A stretch of 64,000 nucleotides of DNA from Chryseobacterium oleae (GTDB taxonomy: Bacteria > Bacteroidota > Bacteroidia > Flavobacteriales > Weeksellaceae): the NCBI RefSeq assembly GCF_900115055.1, contig NZ_FOVD01000001.1, forward strand, positions 434,001-498,000, in the 5' to 3' direction. The translations under genes and the position numbers were made by a program. The notes under the pieces were generated by a model that saw only the letters and a program-made list of their open reading frames with translations, was not told the DNA's origin and searched no databases. Positions 26,084-34,276 of this stretch are shown here, one piece after another; within the stretch, counting starts at the first letter, position 1; every line of letters begins with the position of its first letter.

Positions 26084-27043
26084 TTATTTTACAAATTTAT
26101 TAGGATTATCGGGATGTTCTTTCTGAAACTGCTCTGCTTCTTTTATTTCATTGGTTAACCATTTTTCATAAGGAATCTTTTCATTATAATCCATGGTATA
26201 TTTTTCTTTGTCATCTTCTGAAACAAGGAATGTAAACCGTTCAGAAACCATACTGTCCAAACTCGAAGCATAGGTATTGATCTGATAATAAGGGAAATTT
26301 TCTTTTGGTCTTTCTACAATTTCAAAAAGTAATTTCTTCTCAGCATCAGACATTTCAGAATACACATTGATATAATACAATCCTGAAAGCGTTTTATTCT
26401 GCTTATCAAAAAACTGAAGAATATTCTTCTCTTTTTCGTTGTAACTAAACGGATTCGGATAGTATTTCCCCTGAATTTCTTTGTCTTTATCAGATGATTT
26501 TGCAATGGGCTTAACGGTTTTTCCTTTGGTGTTCATCACGCCCCAGGTTCCACCGACAATTGCTTTATGCTCATCCTCTGTTTTCTCCCAGTCACAGCCG
26601 TCACAAAATACAGCATAACCATAGTCAAAATAGGAAACAAAGTCATGTCTGGCATCTATAACTATCTTTCCGTTCCGGTCAGCAAAACCGACTTTTCCAT
26701 TCTTAACGAATCTTCTGACTCCTTCTCTGAAATAATCTGCTCCATTGTCATAAAAGAATGGCCTGTACAGGAAATTTCCTTTTTTATCATAAACATATCC
26801 CCAAGCATTTTTCTCTTTAGCTTCTCCTTTTTTGGAACCGTCGAAATAGATGGTTTCTTCATTTACAACATCTCCATCTTCAAGATCCGAATATATTTTA
26901 AACTGAGCAGGAACGATAATTTTTCCGTCCTGATCCTTCACTCCTGCTAATGTATCTTTTGAGATAAAATACTTTAAAACCTCTTTCTTCTGGGAAAAAG
27001 AAAGGATGGGTATCATGGCAATGAGTAAAAGCGTTTTTTTCAT
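26084..27043 (-). CDS. Secreted WG-repeat protein
   Basis: I chose the ATG at 27041-27043 (MKKTLLLIAMIPILSFSQ, a signal peptide); the frame extends to a TTG at 27073, but that lies inside the purB terminator. The protein (319 aa) has WG repeats: VKDQDGKIIVPAQF, NAWGYVYDKKGNFLY, GKVGFADRNGKIVIDARHDF and GTWGVMNTKGKTV. The rest, after about residue 190, has no recognised domain. WG repeats are short beta-rich modules of uncertain role in many Bacteroidota envelope proteins. The stop is 9 bp before the serine hydrolase start, so cotranscription is possible. Confidence 0.8.
   Translation of the reverse strand: MKKTLLLIAMIPILSFSQKKEVLKYFISKDTLAGVKDQDGKIIVPAQFKIYSDLEDGDVVNEETIYFDGSKKGEAKEKNAWGYVYDKKGNFLYRPFFYDNGADYFREGVRRFVKNGKVGFADRNGKIVIDARHDFVSYFDYGYAVFCDGCDWEKTEDEHKAIVGGTWGVMNTKGKTVKPIAKSSDKDKEIQGKYYPNPFSYNEKEKNILQFFDKQNKTLSGLYYINVYSEMSDAEKKLLFEIVERPKENFPYYQINTYASSLDSMVSERFTFLVSEDDKEKYTMDYNEKIPYEKWLTNEIKEAEQFQKEHPDNPNKFVK
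26092..26099 (-). promoter_or_regulatory. -7 element inside the WG-protein tail, for the serine hydrolase
   Basis: On the minus strand this reads TAAATTTG (TAnnTTTG), 17 bases before the start at 26074. No -33 box is visible. It may be a chance match inside coding DNA. Confidence 0.3.
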
Positions 27044-27055
27044 ATTGAATCTAAA

Positions 27056-27083
27056 ATAAAAAATGCAGCCCAAAAGACTGCAT
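27056..27083 (-). terminator. Intrinsic terminator of purB
   Basis: ATGCAG / CTGCAT stem with a 9-base loop, followed on the minus strand by a T-rich run, 6 bases after the purB stop. Confidence 0.75.
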
Positions 27084-27088
27084 CTGTT

Positions 27089-28516
27089 TTATACTTTAAG
27101 ATCAGCCTCCAATCCTATCAGGTCTTTATTCTGATCCAGAATCGGCTGAACTTCATTCGCGATGAATTCTTCCGTTTGGATAGGTGCAAAACCGATAAAG
27201 TTTTTAGGATCTAAAACTTCTTTTAATTTTGATTTATCTAATTTTAAAGAATCGTCATTTAAGATTCTTTCAATAAGGTCATTTTCTTTTCCTTCTTCTT
27301 TCACTTTCTTGGATGCTTCCATAGAATGCACTCTGATCACTTCGTGAATTTCCTGACGATCACCACCAGCTTTCACTTCTTCCATGATGATATATTCTGT
27401 CGCCATGAAAGGAAGTTCTTCCATAATGTGCTTGTTGATTCTGTTCGGATATACAACGATACCGTTCATGATGTTGTTCCAGATCAATAGAATCGCATCA
27501 ACAGCAAGGAAAGCCTGAGGAATCGTCAGTCTTTTGTTGGCAGAATCATCCAGTGTTCTTTCAAACCACTGAGTAGAAGCTACCATAGCAGAACTTGTCG
27601 TCAGAGACATCACATATTTTGCCAAAGCCCCGATTCTTTCACTTCTCATTGGATTACGTTTGTAAGCCATTGCTGATGAACCGATCTGGTTTTTCTCGAA
27701 CGGCTCCTCAATTTCTTTAAGATTTTGAAGAAGACGTAAATCGTTGGTGAATTTATGAGCAGACTGAGCAATATTTCCTAATAAAGCCACTACTTTAGCA
27801 TCAATTTTTCTGTCATAAGTCTGACCGGAAACTCCGAATACTTTCTCAAAACCGAATCTTTTTGAAAGTTCTTTATCTAAGTGTTTTACTTTCGAATAGT
27901 CACCATTGAACAGCTCTAAGAAACTTGCAGCAGTACCGGTAGTTCCTTTTACGCCTCTGAAACGAAGTGTTTCTAAGAAGAAATCCAATTCTTCGATGTC
28001 AAGAACCAAACTCTGTAACCAAAGAGTCGCTCTTTTTCCAACGGTCGTTAGCTGAGCCGGCTGGAAATGCGTGAATCCTAAAGTAGGAAGATCTTTATAC
28101 TGAATAGAGAAATCAGCTAAGTTTTTCATTACGTTAACCAGCTTTTTCTTTAAGATTAAAAGCCCGTCACGGATCTGAATAAGGTCTGTATTATCTCCTA
28201 CAAAAGCTGAAGTAGCTCCCAAATGGATGATTCCTTTTGCTGAAGGCGCCACATCACCATACGTGTGAACGTGAGCCATTACATCATGACGGAATTTTTT
28301 TTCATACTCAGCCGCTTTATCGTAATCGATGTTTTCGGCATTCGCTTTAAGCTCGGCAATTTGTCCGTCTGTAATATCAAGACCTAAGTCTTTTTCTATT
28401 TCAGCCAAAGCTATCCAGAGCTTTCTCCAGGTACGGAATTTGTTATTATGTGAGAAATTAAACAACATTTCTTCACTGGAATAGCGCTCTTCCAATGGAT
28501 TTTTGTAGGAATTCAT
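27089..28516 (-). CDS. purB: Adenylosuccinate lyase
   Basis: A cytosolic enzyme used twice in purine synthesis: it cleaves SAICAR to AICAR and adenylosuccinate to AMP, releasing fumarate. I chose the ATG at 28514-28516 (MNSYKNPLEERY, 475 aa); a GTG at 28540 extends the frame but overlaps the promoter. Family marks are visible: HDVMAHVHTYGDVAP, HLGATSAFVGDNTDL, LGFTHFQPAQ with the catalytic His, and the signature SSAMAYKRNPMRSE, with the catalytic Ser at its start. Length fits the larger PurB form. No other pur gene is adjacent. Confidence 0.96.
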   Translation of the reverse strand: MNSYKNPLEERYSSEEMLFNFSHNNKFRTWRKLWIALAEIEKDLGLDITDGQIAELKANAENIDYDKAAEYEKKFRHDVMAHVHTYGDVAPSAKGIIHLGATSAFVGDNTDLIQIRDGLLILKKKLVNVMKNLADFSIQYKDLPTLGFTHFQPAQLTTVGKRATLWLQSLVLDIEELDFFLETLRFRGVKGTTGTAASFLELFNGDYSKVKHLDKELSKRFGFEKVFGVSGQTYDRKIDAKVVALLGNIAQSAHKFTNDLRLLQNLKEIEEPFEKNQIGSSAMAYKRNPMRSERIGALAKYVMSLTTSSAMVASTQWFERTLDDSANKRLTIPQAFLAVDAILLIWNNIMNGIVVYPNRINKHIMEELPFMATEYIIMEEVKAGGDRQEIHEVIRVHSMEASKKVKEEGKENDLIERILNDDSLKLDKSKLKEVLDPKNFIGFAPIQTEEFIANEVQPILDQNKDLIGLEADLKV

Positions 28517-28539
28517 TCTTTCTTTTACTTTTAGATGCA

Positions 28540-28547
28540 CAAAAATA
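28540..28547 (-). promoter_or_regulatory. -7 promoter element for purB
   Basis: On the minus strand this reads TATTTTTG (TAnnTTTG), ending 23 bases before the chosen ATG. It argues against the upstream GTG start at 28540, which would lie inside it. Confidence 0.45.
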
Positions 28548-28980
28548 AGGATTTTCAGCGAGAGACGAAAATTAGAATGGTGCTTTTGGGTGGATTAAAT
28601 TAAATAAATACCGTTCTGACTTTAAGCCATCATCATGCTAACGCAGCGCTGTGGCCGGAAGGCGGAAAAGGGAGGCTGGAAGTTGCTTTTGGGCACTAAT
28701 TTTAACAATATACTTAAATTTGATGAAGTCGTTTTTAGAATACATAAAACTGTACACTAATTCTTTTATAGATTACCATAACTTCGTAATTTCTGACATC
28801 ATTAAAACAAAAAGGTCTTATCCCAGACTCAGTCTATTTAATAAAGAAATACACCTAAACCAATCTTAATTATCATAATTTTTCAACAGATGGTGATTTT
28901 ATTTCAATTTATTTTTTAATTTAGTCATTATAAAAGCTCGAAAAATTTTACAGAGCTACTTAACTAAAACCAAACGTATT
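28548..28980. other. Upstream region of the double-glycine peptide, no supported gene
   Basis: About 430 bases. A GC-rich patch near 28640-28680 (CTGTGGCCGGAAGGCGG) has a composition unlike its AT-rich surroundings. A 48-codon frame from the ATG at 28723 exists but has no family resemblance and I do not call it. The last 120 bases are AT-rich and should carry the peptide promoter, but no clean TAnnTTTG is visible. Confidence 0.5.
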
Positions 28981-29130
28981 ATGAAAAATCTAAAAAAACT
29001 ATCGAAAAGTGATTTAAAAATGATTTCAGGAGGATGGGTTCCTCAACCGGGACAAAGCTGTCCGTCCGGAACTTGCCAATACAGAGAGAACGGAGCGTGC
29101 AGAAGATATGATGAAGCATTGTGCATCTAA
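28981..29130 (+). CDS. Double-glycine leader, bacteriocin-like peptide (49 aa)
   Basis: Too short for most gene finders. The frame runs from ATG at 28981 to TAA at 29128-29130. The first 18 residues (MKNLKKLSKSDLKMISGG) form a classic double-glycine leader: basic start, amphipathic Leu/Lys/Met helix and Gly-Gly at 17-18. The mature part would be 31 residues with four Cys (Cys28, Cys33, Cys41 and Cys48 by count), suggesting two disulfides or a modified peptide. Such leaders are cut by peptidase-C39 ABC exporters; none is near. Peptides with this leader are frequent in Chryseobacterium and are usually labelled bacteriocin-like without proven activity. It has its own hairpin terminator and no immunity gene that I can recognise. 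Confidence 0.8.
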   Translation: MKNLKKLSKSDLKMISGGWVPQPGQSCPSGTCQYRENGACRRYDEALCI

Positions 29131-29137
29131 AAAAATA

Positions 29138-29158
29138 AAGCCTGGTTCATCCGGGCTT
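29138..29158 (+). terminator. Hairpin after the double-glycine peptide gene
   Basis: AAGCCTGG / CCGGGCTT stem (one wobble pair) with a 5-base loop, 7 bases after the stop, followed by a pyrimidine-rich tail. Confidence 0.6.
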
Positions 29159-29191
29159 CTTCTTACCGATTATTTACCGCTAAGAAACAAA

Positions 29192-29217
29192 AAAAGCCAT
29201 TCGTTTGAATGGCTTTT
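29192..29217. terminator. Bidirectional terminator before the first paralogue
   Basis: A perfect 11-bp stem (AAAAGCCATTC / GAATGGCTTTT) with loop GTTT. It is 19 bases past the end of the minus-strand gene at 29236 and also downstream of the plus-strand peptide gene. Confidence 0.88.
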
Positions 29218-29235
29218 ATATTTTTAAATTCTGCT

Positions 29236-29649
29236 TTACTGATAAATCACAACATCATCTTTTTTAATCTGGTAACCTGCTTTTTTGTAAGGAACTAAAA
29301 CATACGTTTCTTTAATATAGCTTCCACTTTTCCACATTTTGCTTTTTCCTTCTCTGTCAAGAATAATGCTTTTTGCATTTCCTTCCGGAATGAAAACCTC
29401 AGCCCTCTTCATATCTTTACTGAAAATAACAGCAGTCATTGAAGTGGAGCTCTTATCCGACCCTACTTCTTTTAATTTGATTTTTTGTGCAAAAACCTTT
29501 ATACAAACATTTTTGATTTGTGAATATGTATAACCTGCCGAGCCTATACAGCCGTGAACATCTCTATCACCTCCTAAAACAGGGGATTTTTGTTGGGCAA
29601 AGGCTAAAGAACTGAGGAACATAGCACCCAATAAAATAGTTTTTCTCAT
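29236..29649 (-). CDS. Small secreted protein, paralogue A of the HGCIGSAGYTYS family (137 aa)
   Basis: A signal peptide (MRKTILLGAMFLSSLAFAQ) precedes a mature domain with the striking motif DRDVHGCIGSAGYTYSQIKNVCIKVF. The two Cys 14 residues apart probably form a disulfide. A beta-rich second half (TSMTAVIFSKDMKRAEVFIPEG, then YVLVPYKKAGYQIKKDDVVIYQ) follows. The paralogue at 30199 shares most of these residues. I recognise no characterised family. The single domain and signal peptide suggest a periplasmic or secreted protein. Confidence 0.75.
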   Translation of the reverse strand: MRKTILLGAMFLSSLAFAQQKSPVLGGDRDVHGCIGSAGYTYSQIKNVCIKVFAQKIKLKEVGSDKSSTSMTAVIFSKDMKRAEVFIPEGNAKSIILDREGKSKMWKSGSYIKETYVLVPYKKAGYQIKKDDVVIYQ

Positions 29650-29867
29650 ATTGAAATATTAATAGTTTGAGTTTAAAAAAAATAACAACAGTAACAAGGT
29701 ATTAGTCAATCCAAGATACAAAAAATCTCTCATTCGGGAGACTTATAGTATATTTTTTTTAGTTCTGGTGATTTTCAAGGATACTATATCCCTAAAGTTG
29801 GGACAATTTCAAAACCTGGGGTCTAGCTCTCGCAGATTGAGCTCATGGAACAGATTCTCATTTCATA

Positions 29868-30090
29868 CTTTTAAAAACATTAAGATCAATGAAGGAAGTA
29901 AGGTTAGTTAAGAAAAAATCAAATCATTTTTTAAGTCATACGTCTTAAAACAAAGCTAAAACTTAATACTCTTAAAAGCTTAACAGAATCTTAGTGTTTT
30001 GAATTTTTTCTATCGCAGATGATACGAATAAATCAGAATAGCAAAGGTAAAAATCTGCACCATCTGATTGATCTGCGTGAAGTTTTATTT
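29868..30090. repeat. Dispersed repeat between the two paralogues, related to 58463-58640
   Basis: The gap 29650-30198 has no gene I can support. It contains an element running from about 29868 (GAAGGAAGTAAGGTTAGTTAAG) through TTTTTTAAGTCAT and CTTAATACTCTTAAAAGCTTAA to CGCAGATGATACG and ATCTGATTGATCTGCG. A similar order of words occurs at 58463-58640. Confidence 0.6.
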
Positions 30091-30141
30091 ACCTGCACAA
30101 GTTTTGAGACGGAGCCCGAAATTGATTCTGCTTAATCCCGT

Positions 30142-30174
30142 TAAAAAAAAGAGACCGCCTTAACAGACAGTCTC
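30142..30174 (-). terminator. Terminator of paralogue B
   Basis: GAGAC / GTCTC stem with a partly paired 14-base interior. On the minus strand it is followed by eight T, 25 bases after the stop of the gene at 30199. Confidence 0.7.
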
Positions 30175-30198
30175 CTACTATATTTTATACATCCGGAT

Positions 30199-30585
30199 TT
30201 ACTGATAAATCACCACATTATCTTTTTTAAGCTGGTATCCGTTTTTCTTAAATGGAACCAGTACATAACCGTCTTTCTTCCAAGCTTTCCCTTTTCCCAA
30301 TCTTGTCAGGATAAGGCTTTCCCCATCTGTATCCGGAACGAAAACTTCTGCTTTTTTCATGTCTTTACTGAAAATTACAGCAGCCATTGAAGTAGAACTT
30401 CCTTTTGGAGCAACTTCCGTTAATTTAATCTTCTGCTCAAAAACTCTTACACAGTCTTTTTTAATCTGAGAATACGTATACCCTGCAGAACCGATGCATC
30501 CGTGAGCGTCTCTGTCAGCACCTGCTGTTTGTGCAAATGTAAAAGCTCCCAGAAACACAGCGCCAAGTAAAATCGTTTTTTTCAT
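30199..30585 (-). CDS. Small secreted protein, paralogue B of the HGCIGSAGYTYS family (128 aa)
   Basis: Signal peptide MKKTILLGAVFLGAFTFAQ, then DRDAHGCIGSAGYTYSQIKKDC with the same two Cys as paralogue A. The downstream segments SSTSMAAVIFSKDMKKAEVFVPDTDG and YVLVPFKKNGYQLKKDNVVIYQ align closely with it. The two genes lie 549 bases apart, same strand, and clearly arose by duplication. The copies differ mainly in the linker after the signal peptide and near residue 95. Function unknown; each has its own terminator. Confidence 0.78.
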   Translation of the reverse strand: MKKTILLGAVFLGAFTFAQTAGADRDAHGCIGSAGYTYSQIKKDCVRVFEQKIKLTEVAPKGSSTSMAAVIFSKDMKKAEVFVPDTDGESLILTRLGKGKAWKKDGYVLVPFKKNGYQLKKDNVVIYQ

Positions 30586-30638
30586 AATATTATTTTAAGA
30601 TTACAAATGTGCGATTAAAAATCATGCCAAAACAGGAA

Positions 30639-30662
30639 AAAGCCGCTTTTTTAAGCGGCTTT
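30639..30662 (-). terminator. Intrinsic terminator of the GH3 gene
   Basis: A perfect 10-bp stem (AAAGCCGCTT / AAGCGGCTTT) with loop TTTT, followed on the minus strand by TTTTTCC. It is 9 bases past the GH3 stop. Confidence 0.88.
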
Positions 30663-30670
30663 GGTTATTA

Positions 30671-32998
30671 TTATTTGGTCCAGTTGATTTTTGAATGTTT
30701 TACCTCATCAGAATTGGTTCCGATCATGATATCAAATTCTCCCGGTTCCCAGTCAAATTTCAATTCTCCATTGTAGAATTTCAGACTTTCCGGCGTAATA
30801 TCGAAGGTTACTTTCTTAGATTCTCCTTTTTTCAGGAATACTTTCTGGAATCCTTTCAGCTCTTTAACCGGTCTGGTAATACTTCCTACCATATCTCTGA
30901 TGTAAAGCTGCACCACCTCAGCACCGTCATAGTTTCCGGAGTTCGTTACCGTTACCGTAGCCTGAACCGTCTGATTTCCTTTCGGGTTTGAATTGGAAAC
31001 AGAAAGATCAGAATAGCTGAATTTAGAATAGCTCAAACCATATCCAAATGGGTACAATGGTGTATTACACTCATCCATATAGTTGGAACGGAATCTTTCG
31101 TAAACACATTTGTCTACTTTATCCTGACTTAATGGACGCCCTGTATTCTTTGCATTATAATAGATAGGCACCTGTCCTAAGCTTCTAGGGAATGTCATTG
31201 GAAGTTTCCCTGAAGGATTCACTTTTCCGAATAAAACATCTGAAATAGCGTTTCCGGCTTCTGAACCTGCAAACCACGCATTAAGGATTGCATCTGGTGT
31301 ATCTTTCACATTCGTCAAAGCTAATGGACGACCTGTGTAAAGAACCATTGCGATTGGTTTTCCTGTCTTTTTCAATTCATTTAATAAATCAACCTGAGAC
31401 TGAGGAATGGTAATTTCTGTTCTTGAAGAAGATTCTCCGCTCATTTCAGCCGATTCTCCGATGGCAAGAACGATCACATCAGCTTTGTTGGCTACATCGA
31501 CCGCTTCTTTTAATAATTCTTCTTTAGAACGGTTGTCACGGTCTGTCTTTTTACCGTGAGCTGCGTAAATATCTTCCAGTTTTGCATCATAATCAATGTT
31601 AGCCCCTTTTGCAGAAAGGAATTTCACTTCTTTCCCGTAATTCGCCTGAAGTCCCTGCATCAATGAAACTGAAGCTGCATGTTTTGTAGCCACACTCCAA
31701 GTTCCGGCCATGTTCAGTGAGTTATTCACCAATGGTCCGATTACCGCTACTGTACCGGATTTCTTCAATGGAAGAACCTGGTTTTCGTTTTTCAACAGAA
31801 CCATAGACTGAGCTGCTGCGCTTCTTGCAATGTTACGGTTCTCCATATTGTAAACCTCTTTTGCTGCCAGTTTTGCATCGCCGTAACGGTAAGGATCATC
31901 AAATAATCCAAGGTCATACTTCGCTTCAAGAATTCTTCTGGCTGCCATATCGATTTCTGCCTGCGTTACTTTTCCTTCATCCAGAGATTTTTTAAGAGTG
32001 GTCAGGAATCCTTCTCCAACCATATCCATATCAACTCCGGCTTTCAGGGCTAAAGCAGATACCTGCTGAAGATCTCCCATTCCGTGTTCGATCATTTCAT
32101 TGATTCCGGTGTAATCGGTGACAACAAAACCTTTGAAGTTCCACATTTTTCTTAGAACATCGGTCTGAAGCCACTTGCTTCCGGTTGCCGGAACTCCGTC
32201 CACTTCATTGAAAGAAGCCATTACTGAAGCGACTCCAGCATCTACCGCGGCTTTATAAGGTGGGAAATATTCATTAAACATTCTCACATGGCTCATGTCT
32301 ACCGTGTTGTAATCACGGCCGGCTTCTCCTGCTCCGTATAATGCAAAGTGCTTTACACAGGCCAAAATAGTGTTACCAACGGAAAGATCTTTCCCCTGGT
32401 ACCCATACACCATATTTTTAGAAATTTCACTTCCCAAGTACGGATCTTCTCCTGAACCTTCAGATACTCTTCCCCATCTTGGTTCGCGGGAAATATCCAC
32501 CATTGGCGAGAATGTCCAGTTGATTCCATCTGAAGAAGCTTCTTTGGCTGCTACTCTCGCAGACTGCTGTACCAGATTCATGTCCCATGAAGCCGCCAAT
32601 CCCAATGGAATAGGGAAAGTAGTTTCATATCCATGGATCACATCCATCCCGAAGATCAAAGGAATTTTCAGACGGCTTTTTTCCATCGCCACTTTCTGAA
32701 CGGCTTTGATTTTTTCAGCTCCTTTTATATTGAATAATCCTCCTACTAATCCCTGCTCTACTTTTTTTCCGATATCTGAACTTTGAGCCTGTCCAGTGGT
32801 GAAATCTCCGGAAGTCGGCAGATTAAGCTGGCCAATCTTTTCATCTAAAGTCATTTTAGACAAAAGATTTTCTACGAAAGCTTTTCTTTTCGCCTGATAC
32901 TGGGCTGTCTGGTAAGACTGCACGGGCTTGGTTACCATTTCCTGTGCGGAAAACACGGGCGAAAGTGCTAAAGCTGCGAGTACAATTAACTTTTTCAT
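30671..32998 (-). CDS. bglX: Beta-glucosidase, glycoside hydrolase family 3 (BglX-like)
   Basis: A 775-aa exported enzyme that releases terminal beta-linked glucose from oligosaccharides. A signal peptide (about 1-18) is followed by the GH3 TIM-barrel domain, with KHF at 216-218, the (alpha/beta) second domain, and a C-terminal fibronectin-III-like domain. The nucleophile is Asp295 in FVVTDYTG. A conserved GWEIS-type start is replaced by MTLDEKIGQLNLP. Length matches periplasmic BglX. It closes a block of carbohydrate genes (SusC to GH3) on one strand, fitting final conversion of imported oligosaccharides to glucose in the periplasm. Confidence 0.94.
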   Translation of the reverse strand: MKKLIVLAALALSPVFSAQEMVTKPVQSYQTAQYQAKRKAFVENLLSKMTLDEKIGQLNLPTSGDFTTGQAQSSDIGKKVEQGLVGGLFNIKGAEKIKAVQKVAMEKSRLKIPLIFGMDVIHGYETTFPIPLGLAASWDMNLVQQSARVAAKEASSDGINWTFSPMVDISREPRWGRVSEGSGEDPYLGSEISKNMVYGYQGKDLSVGNTILACVKHFALYGAGEAGRDYNTVDMSHVRMFNEYFPPYKAAVDAGVASVMASFNEVDGVPATGSKWLQTDVLRKMWNFKGFVVTDYTGINEMIEHGMGDLQQVSALALKAGVDMDMVGEGFLTTLKKSLDEGKVTQAEIDMAARRILEAKYDLGLFDDPYRYGDAKLAAKEVYNMENRNIARSAAAQSMVLLKNENQVLPLKKSGTVAVIGPLVNNSLNMAGTWSVATKHAASVSLMQGLQANYGKEVKFLSAKGANIDYDAKLEDIYAAHGKKTDRDNRSKEELLKEAVDVANKADVIVLAIGESAEMSGESSSRTEITIPQSQVDLLNELKKTGKPIAMVLYTGRPLALTNVKDTPDAILNAWFAGSEAGNAISDVLFGKVNPSGKLPMTFPRSLGQVPIYYNAKNTGRPLSQDKVDKCVYERFRSNYMDECNTPLYPFGYGLSYSKFSYSDLSVSNSNPKGNQTVQATVTVTNSGNYDGAEVVQLYIRDMVGSITRPVKELKGFQKVFLKKGESKKVTFDITPESLKFYNGELKFDWEPGEFDIMIGTNSDEVKHSKINWTK

Positions 32999-33054
32999 AA
33001 ATCTATCTTCTTAAATTATAGTTCTGATTTTATTTTTTTCTTTGGGTGGGTTTT

Positions 33055-33323
33055 GTTGAATAACGCAAGGACGCAAGTTTTTTTCCAAACGTTATGCTTT
33101 AAGGCGCAAGGATTTTATCAGAGATAAAATTGATTGTGCTGTAGCTCGCGTCTTTATTCTCCCTTCTTACTAAATTATACTTCTTGTTCTATTCTTTAAT
33201 CATTGAGTCATTTTCGTTGGATAGCGCAAGGGCGCAAGTTTTTTTTCCAAACGTTATGTTTTAAGGCGCAAGGATTTTATCAGAGATAAAATTGATTGTG
33301 TTGTAGCTCGCGTCTTTATTCTT
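33055..33323. repeat. Two tandem ~106-bp direct repeats (GGCGCAAGG family)
   Basis: The copies at about 33055-33160 and 33217-33323 are over 90% alike by eye, with a period of about 162 bases. Both pass from GCAAGGRCGCAAG through CAAACGTTATG, TTTAAGGCGCAAGG, TTTTATCAGAGATAAAATT and TGTAGCTCGCGTC. The segment ATTTTATCAGAGATAAAAT is itself nearly palindromic. Shorter members lie at 43528-43594 and 48847-48890. This fills the gap between the GH3 and hydrolase genes. Confidence 0.88.
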
Positions 33324-33343
33324 TATTCTTAACTTTAATTAAA

Positions 33344-34051
33344 TCATTCTCCTTTTTTCTTAGAGAACATCCATTCGTACAGTTTTGGGTCTGAATAGGT
33401 AGAGTCCCATGAGTTGTGGTTGTCATTGGGAAAGATAACCAATTCTGCGGAAGGATTGACCGGATGTAATCTCTGATAAAAATTTAAAGCATTCTCCGGC
33501 AGGACAATATCATCCATGCCTCCATGAAAAATTTTCATATTCAGATCTTTATACTGATTGATATTCGCGTACATGATCAAATCTGTCGGTGCACATACCG
33601 GCACTACTGCTGCAAACATTTCAGGATGCTCCATAGCCAGTTTCAAAGTTCCCCACCCTCCCAGTGAAAGTCCCGTGAGGTAAATTCTGGAGGCATCGAT
33701 TTTATATTTTTTCTGAATTTCCTTAATCAGATTATAAACCGTTACAGTATCCCACCATGAATCTGCAGGACATTGCGGTGCTAAAATGGCTACAGGCTCC
33801 TTCATCAGGCTTTTATAGGTAAACGGGCTGTGAACCTTAACCGCCTCAAGGTTATTTCCTCTTTCTCCCGAGCCGTGAAGAAACACGATCAACGGAACAT
33901 TTCCTTTTGCCTTCTGAGGGTAATCCAGAATGTAGGATATTTTCTCTGTTCTTTTAATTTCTTTATTTAATTCTCCTTTTATTTCTTGTGCATTAACTTG
34001 TAGAGACAATGGCAGGAGTAAAAGGGAAAGGTATTTTAGTTTTAATTCCAT
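33344..34051 (-). CDS. Secreted alpha/beta hydrolase (carbohydrate-esterase/dienelactone-hydrolase-like)
   Basis: A 235-aa exported hydrolase with a signal peptide of about 22 residues (ending NAQ). The oxyanion HG lies in VFLHGSGERG (about 57-65), the nucleophile Ser129 in GLSLGG, an Asp at about 180-181 in HGGMDDIVLP and His212 in DNHNSWD. This is the prolyl-oligopeptidase/phospholipase-carboxylesterase type common in glycan-use loci, where such enzymes remove acyl or feruloyl groups. It lies between the GH3 and GH144-like genes, supporting a glycan role, but no ester substrate can be named. Confidence 0.82.
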   Translation of the reverse strand: MELKLKYLSLLLLPLSLQVNAQEIKGELNKEIKRTEKISYILDYPQKAKGNVPLIVFLHGSGERGNNLEAVKVHSPFTYKSLMKEPVAILAPQCPADSWWDTVTVYNLIKEIQKKYKIDASRIYLTGLSLGGWGTLKLAMEHPEMFAAVVPVCAPTDLIMYANINQYKDLNMKIFHGGMDDIVLPENALNFYQRLHPVNPSAELVIFPNDNHNSWDSTYSDPKLYEWMFSKKKGE

Positions 34052-34065
34052 ATGAATATATAGGT

Positions 34066-34132
34066 TTTGGCTAAAGCCGTTTGGTGTCTCGTTTTTATTT
34101 AAACGGGCTAAAGCCCGTTTCTATTGAATATC
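34066..34132. repeat. Copy of the GGGCTAAAGCCC palindromic repeat element
   Basis: A short hairpin word GGCTAAAGCC (about 34069) precedes a 20-bp palindrome AAACGGGCT / AGCCCGTTT at 34101-34120, followed by CTATTGAATATC, as at 11716. A half-copy (AAAGCCCGTTTCTATTGG) lies near 34225. On the minus strand it lies downstream of the GH144-like gene. Confidence 0.85.
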
Positions 34133-34276
34133 AAAGCATTAATTAATAAATTAGAAAAAGCATCTCACCTAATTTTTCAAACTGCTTAAAGCTTGATGTG
34201 TCATTTTTTACATTTAAATGAAGCAAAGCCCGTTTCTATTGGATGAAAATCCGGTTGAAGATAATATAAATTCATA

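Noticed and set aside
28651..28869. 72-codon plus-strand frame before the double-glycine peptide
   Set aside because: It begins at a GTG inside a GC-rich patch; the internal ATG at 28723 gives only 48 residues without recognisable features.
33055..33323. Tandem repeat considered as an IS or attachment-site pair
   Set aside because: No transposase or integrase gene and no terminal inverted repeats are visible.
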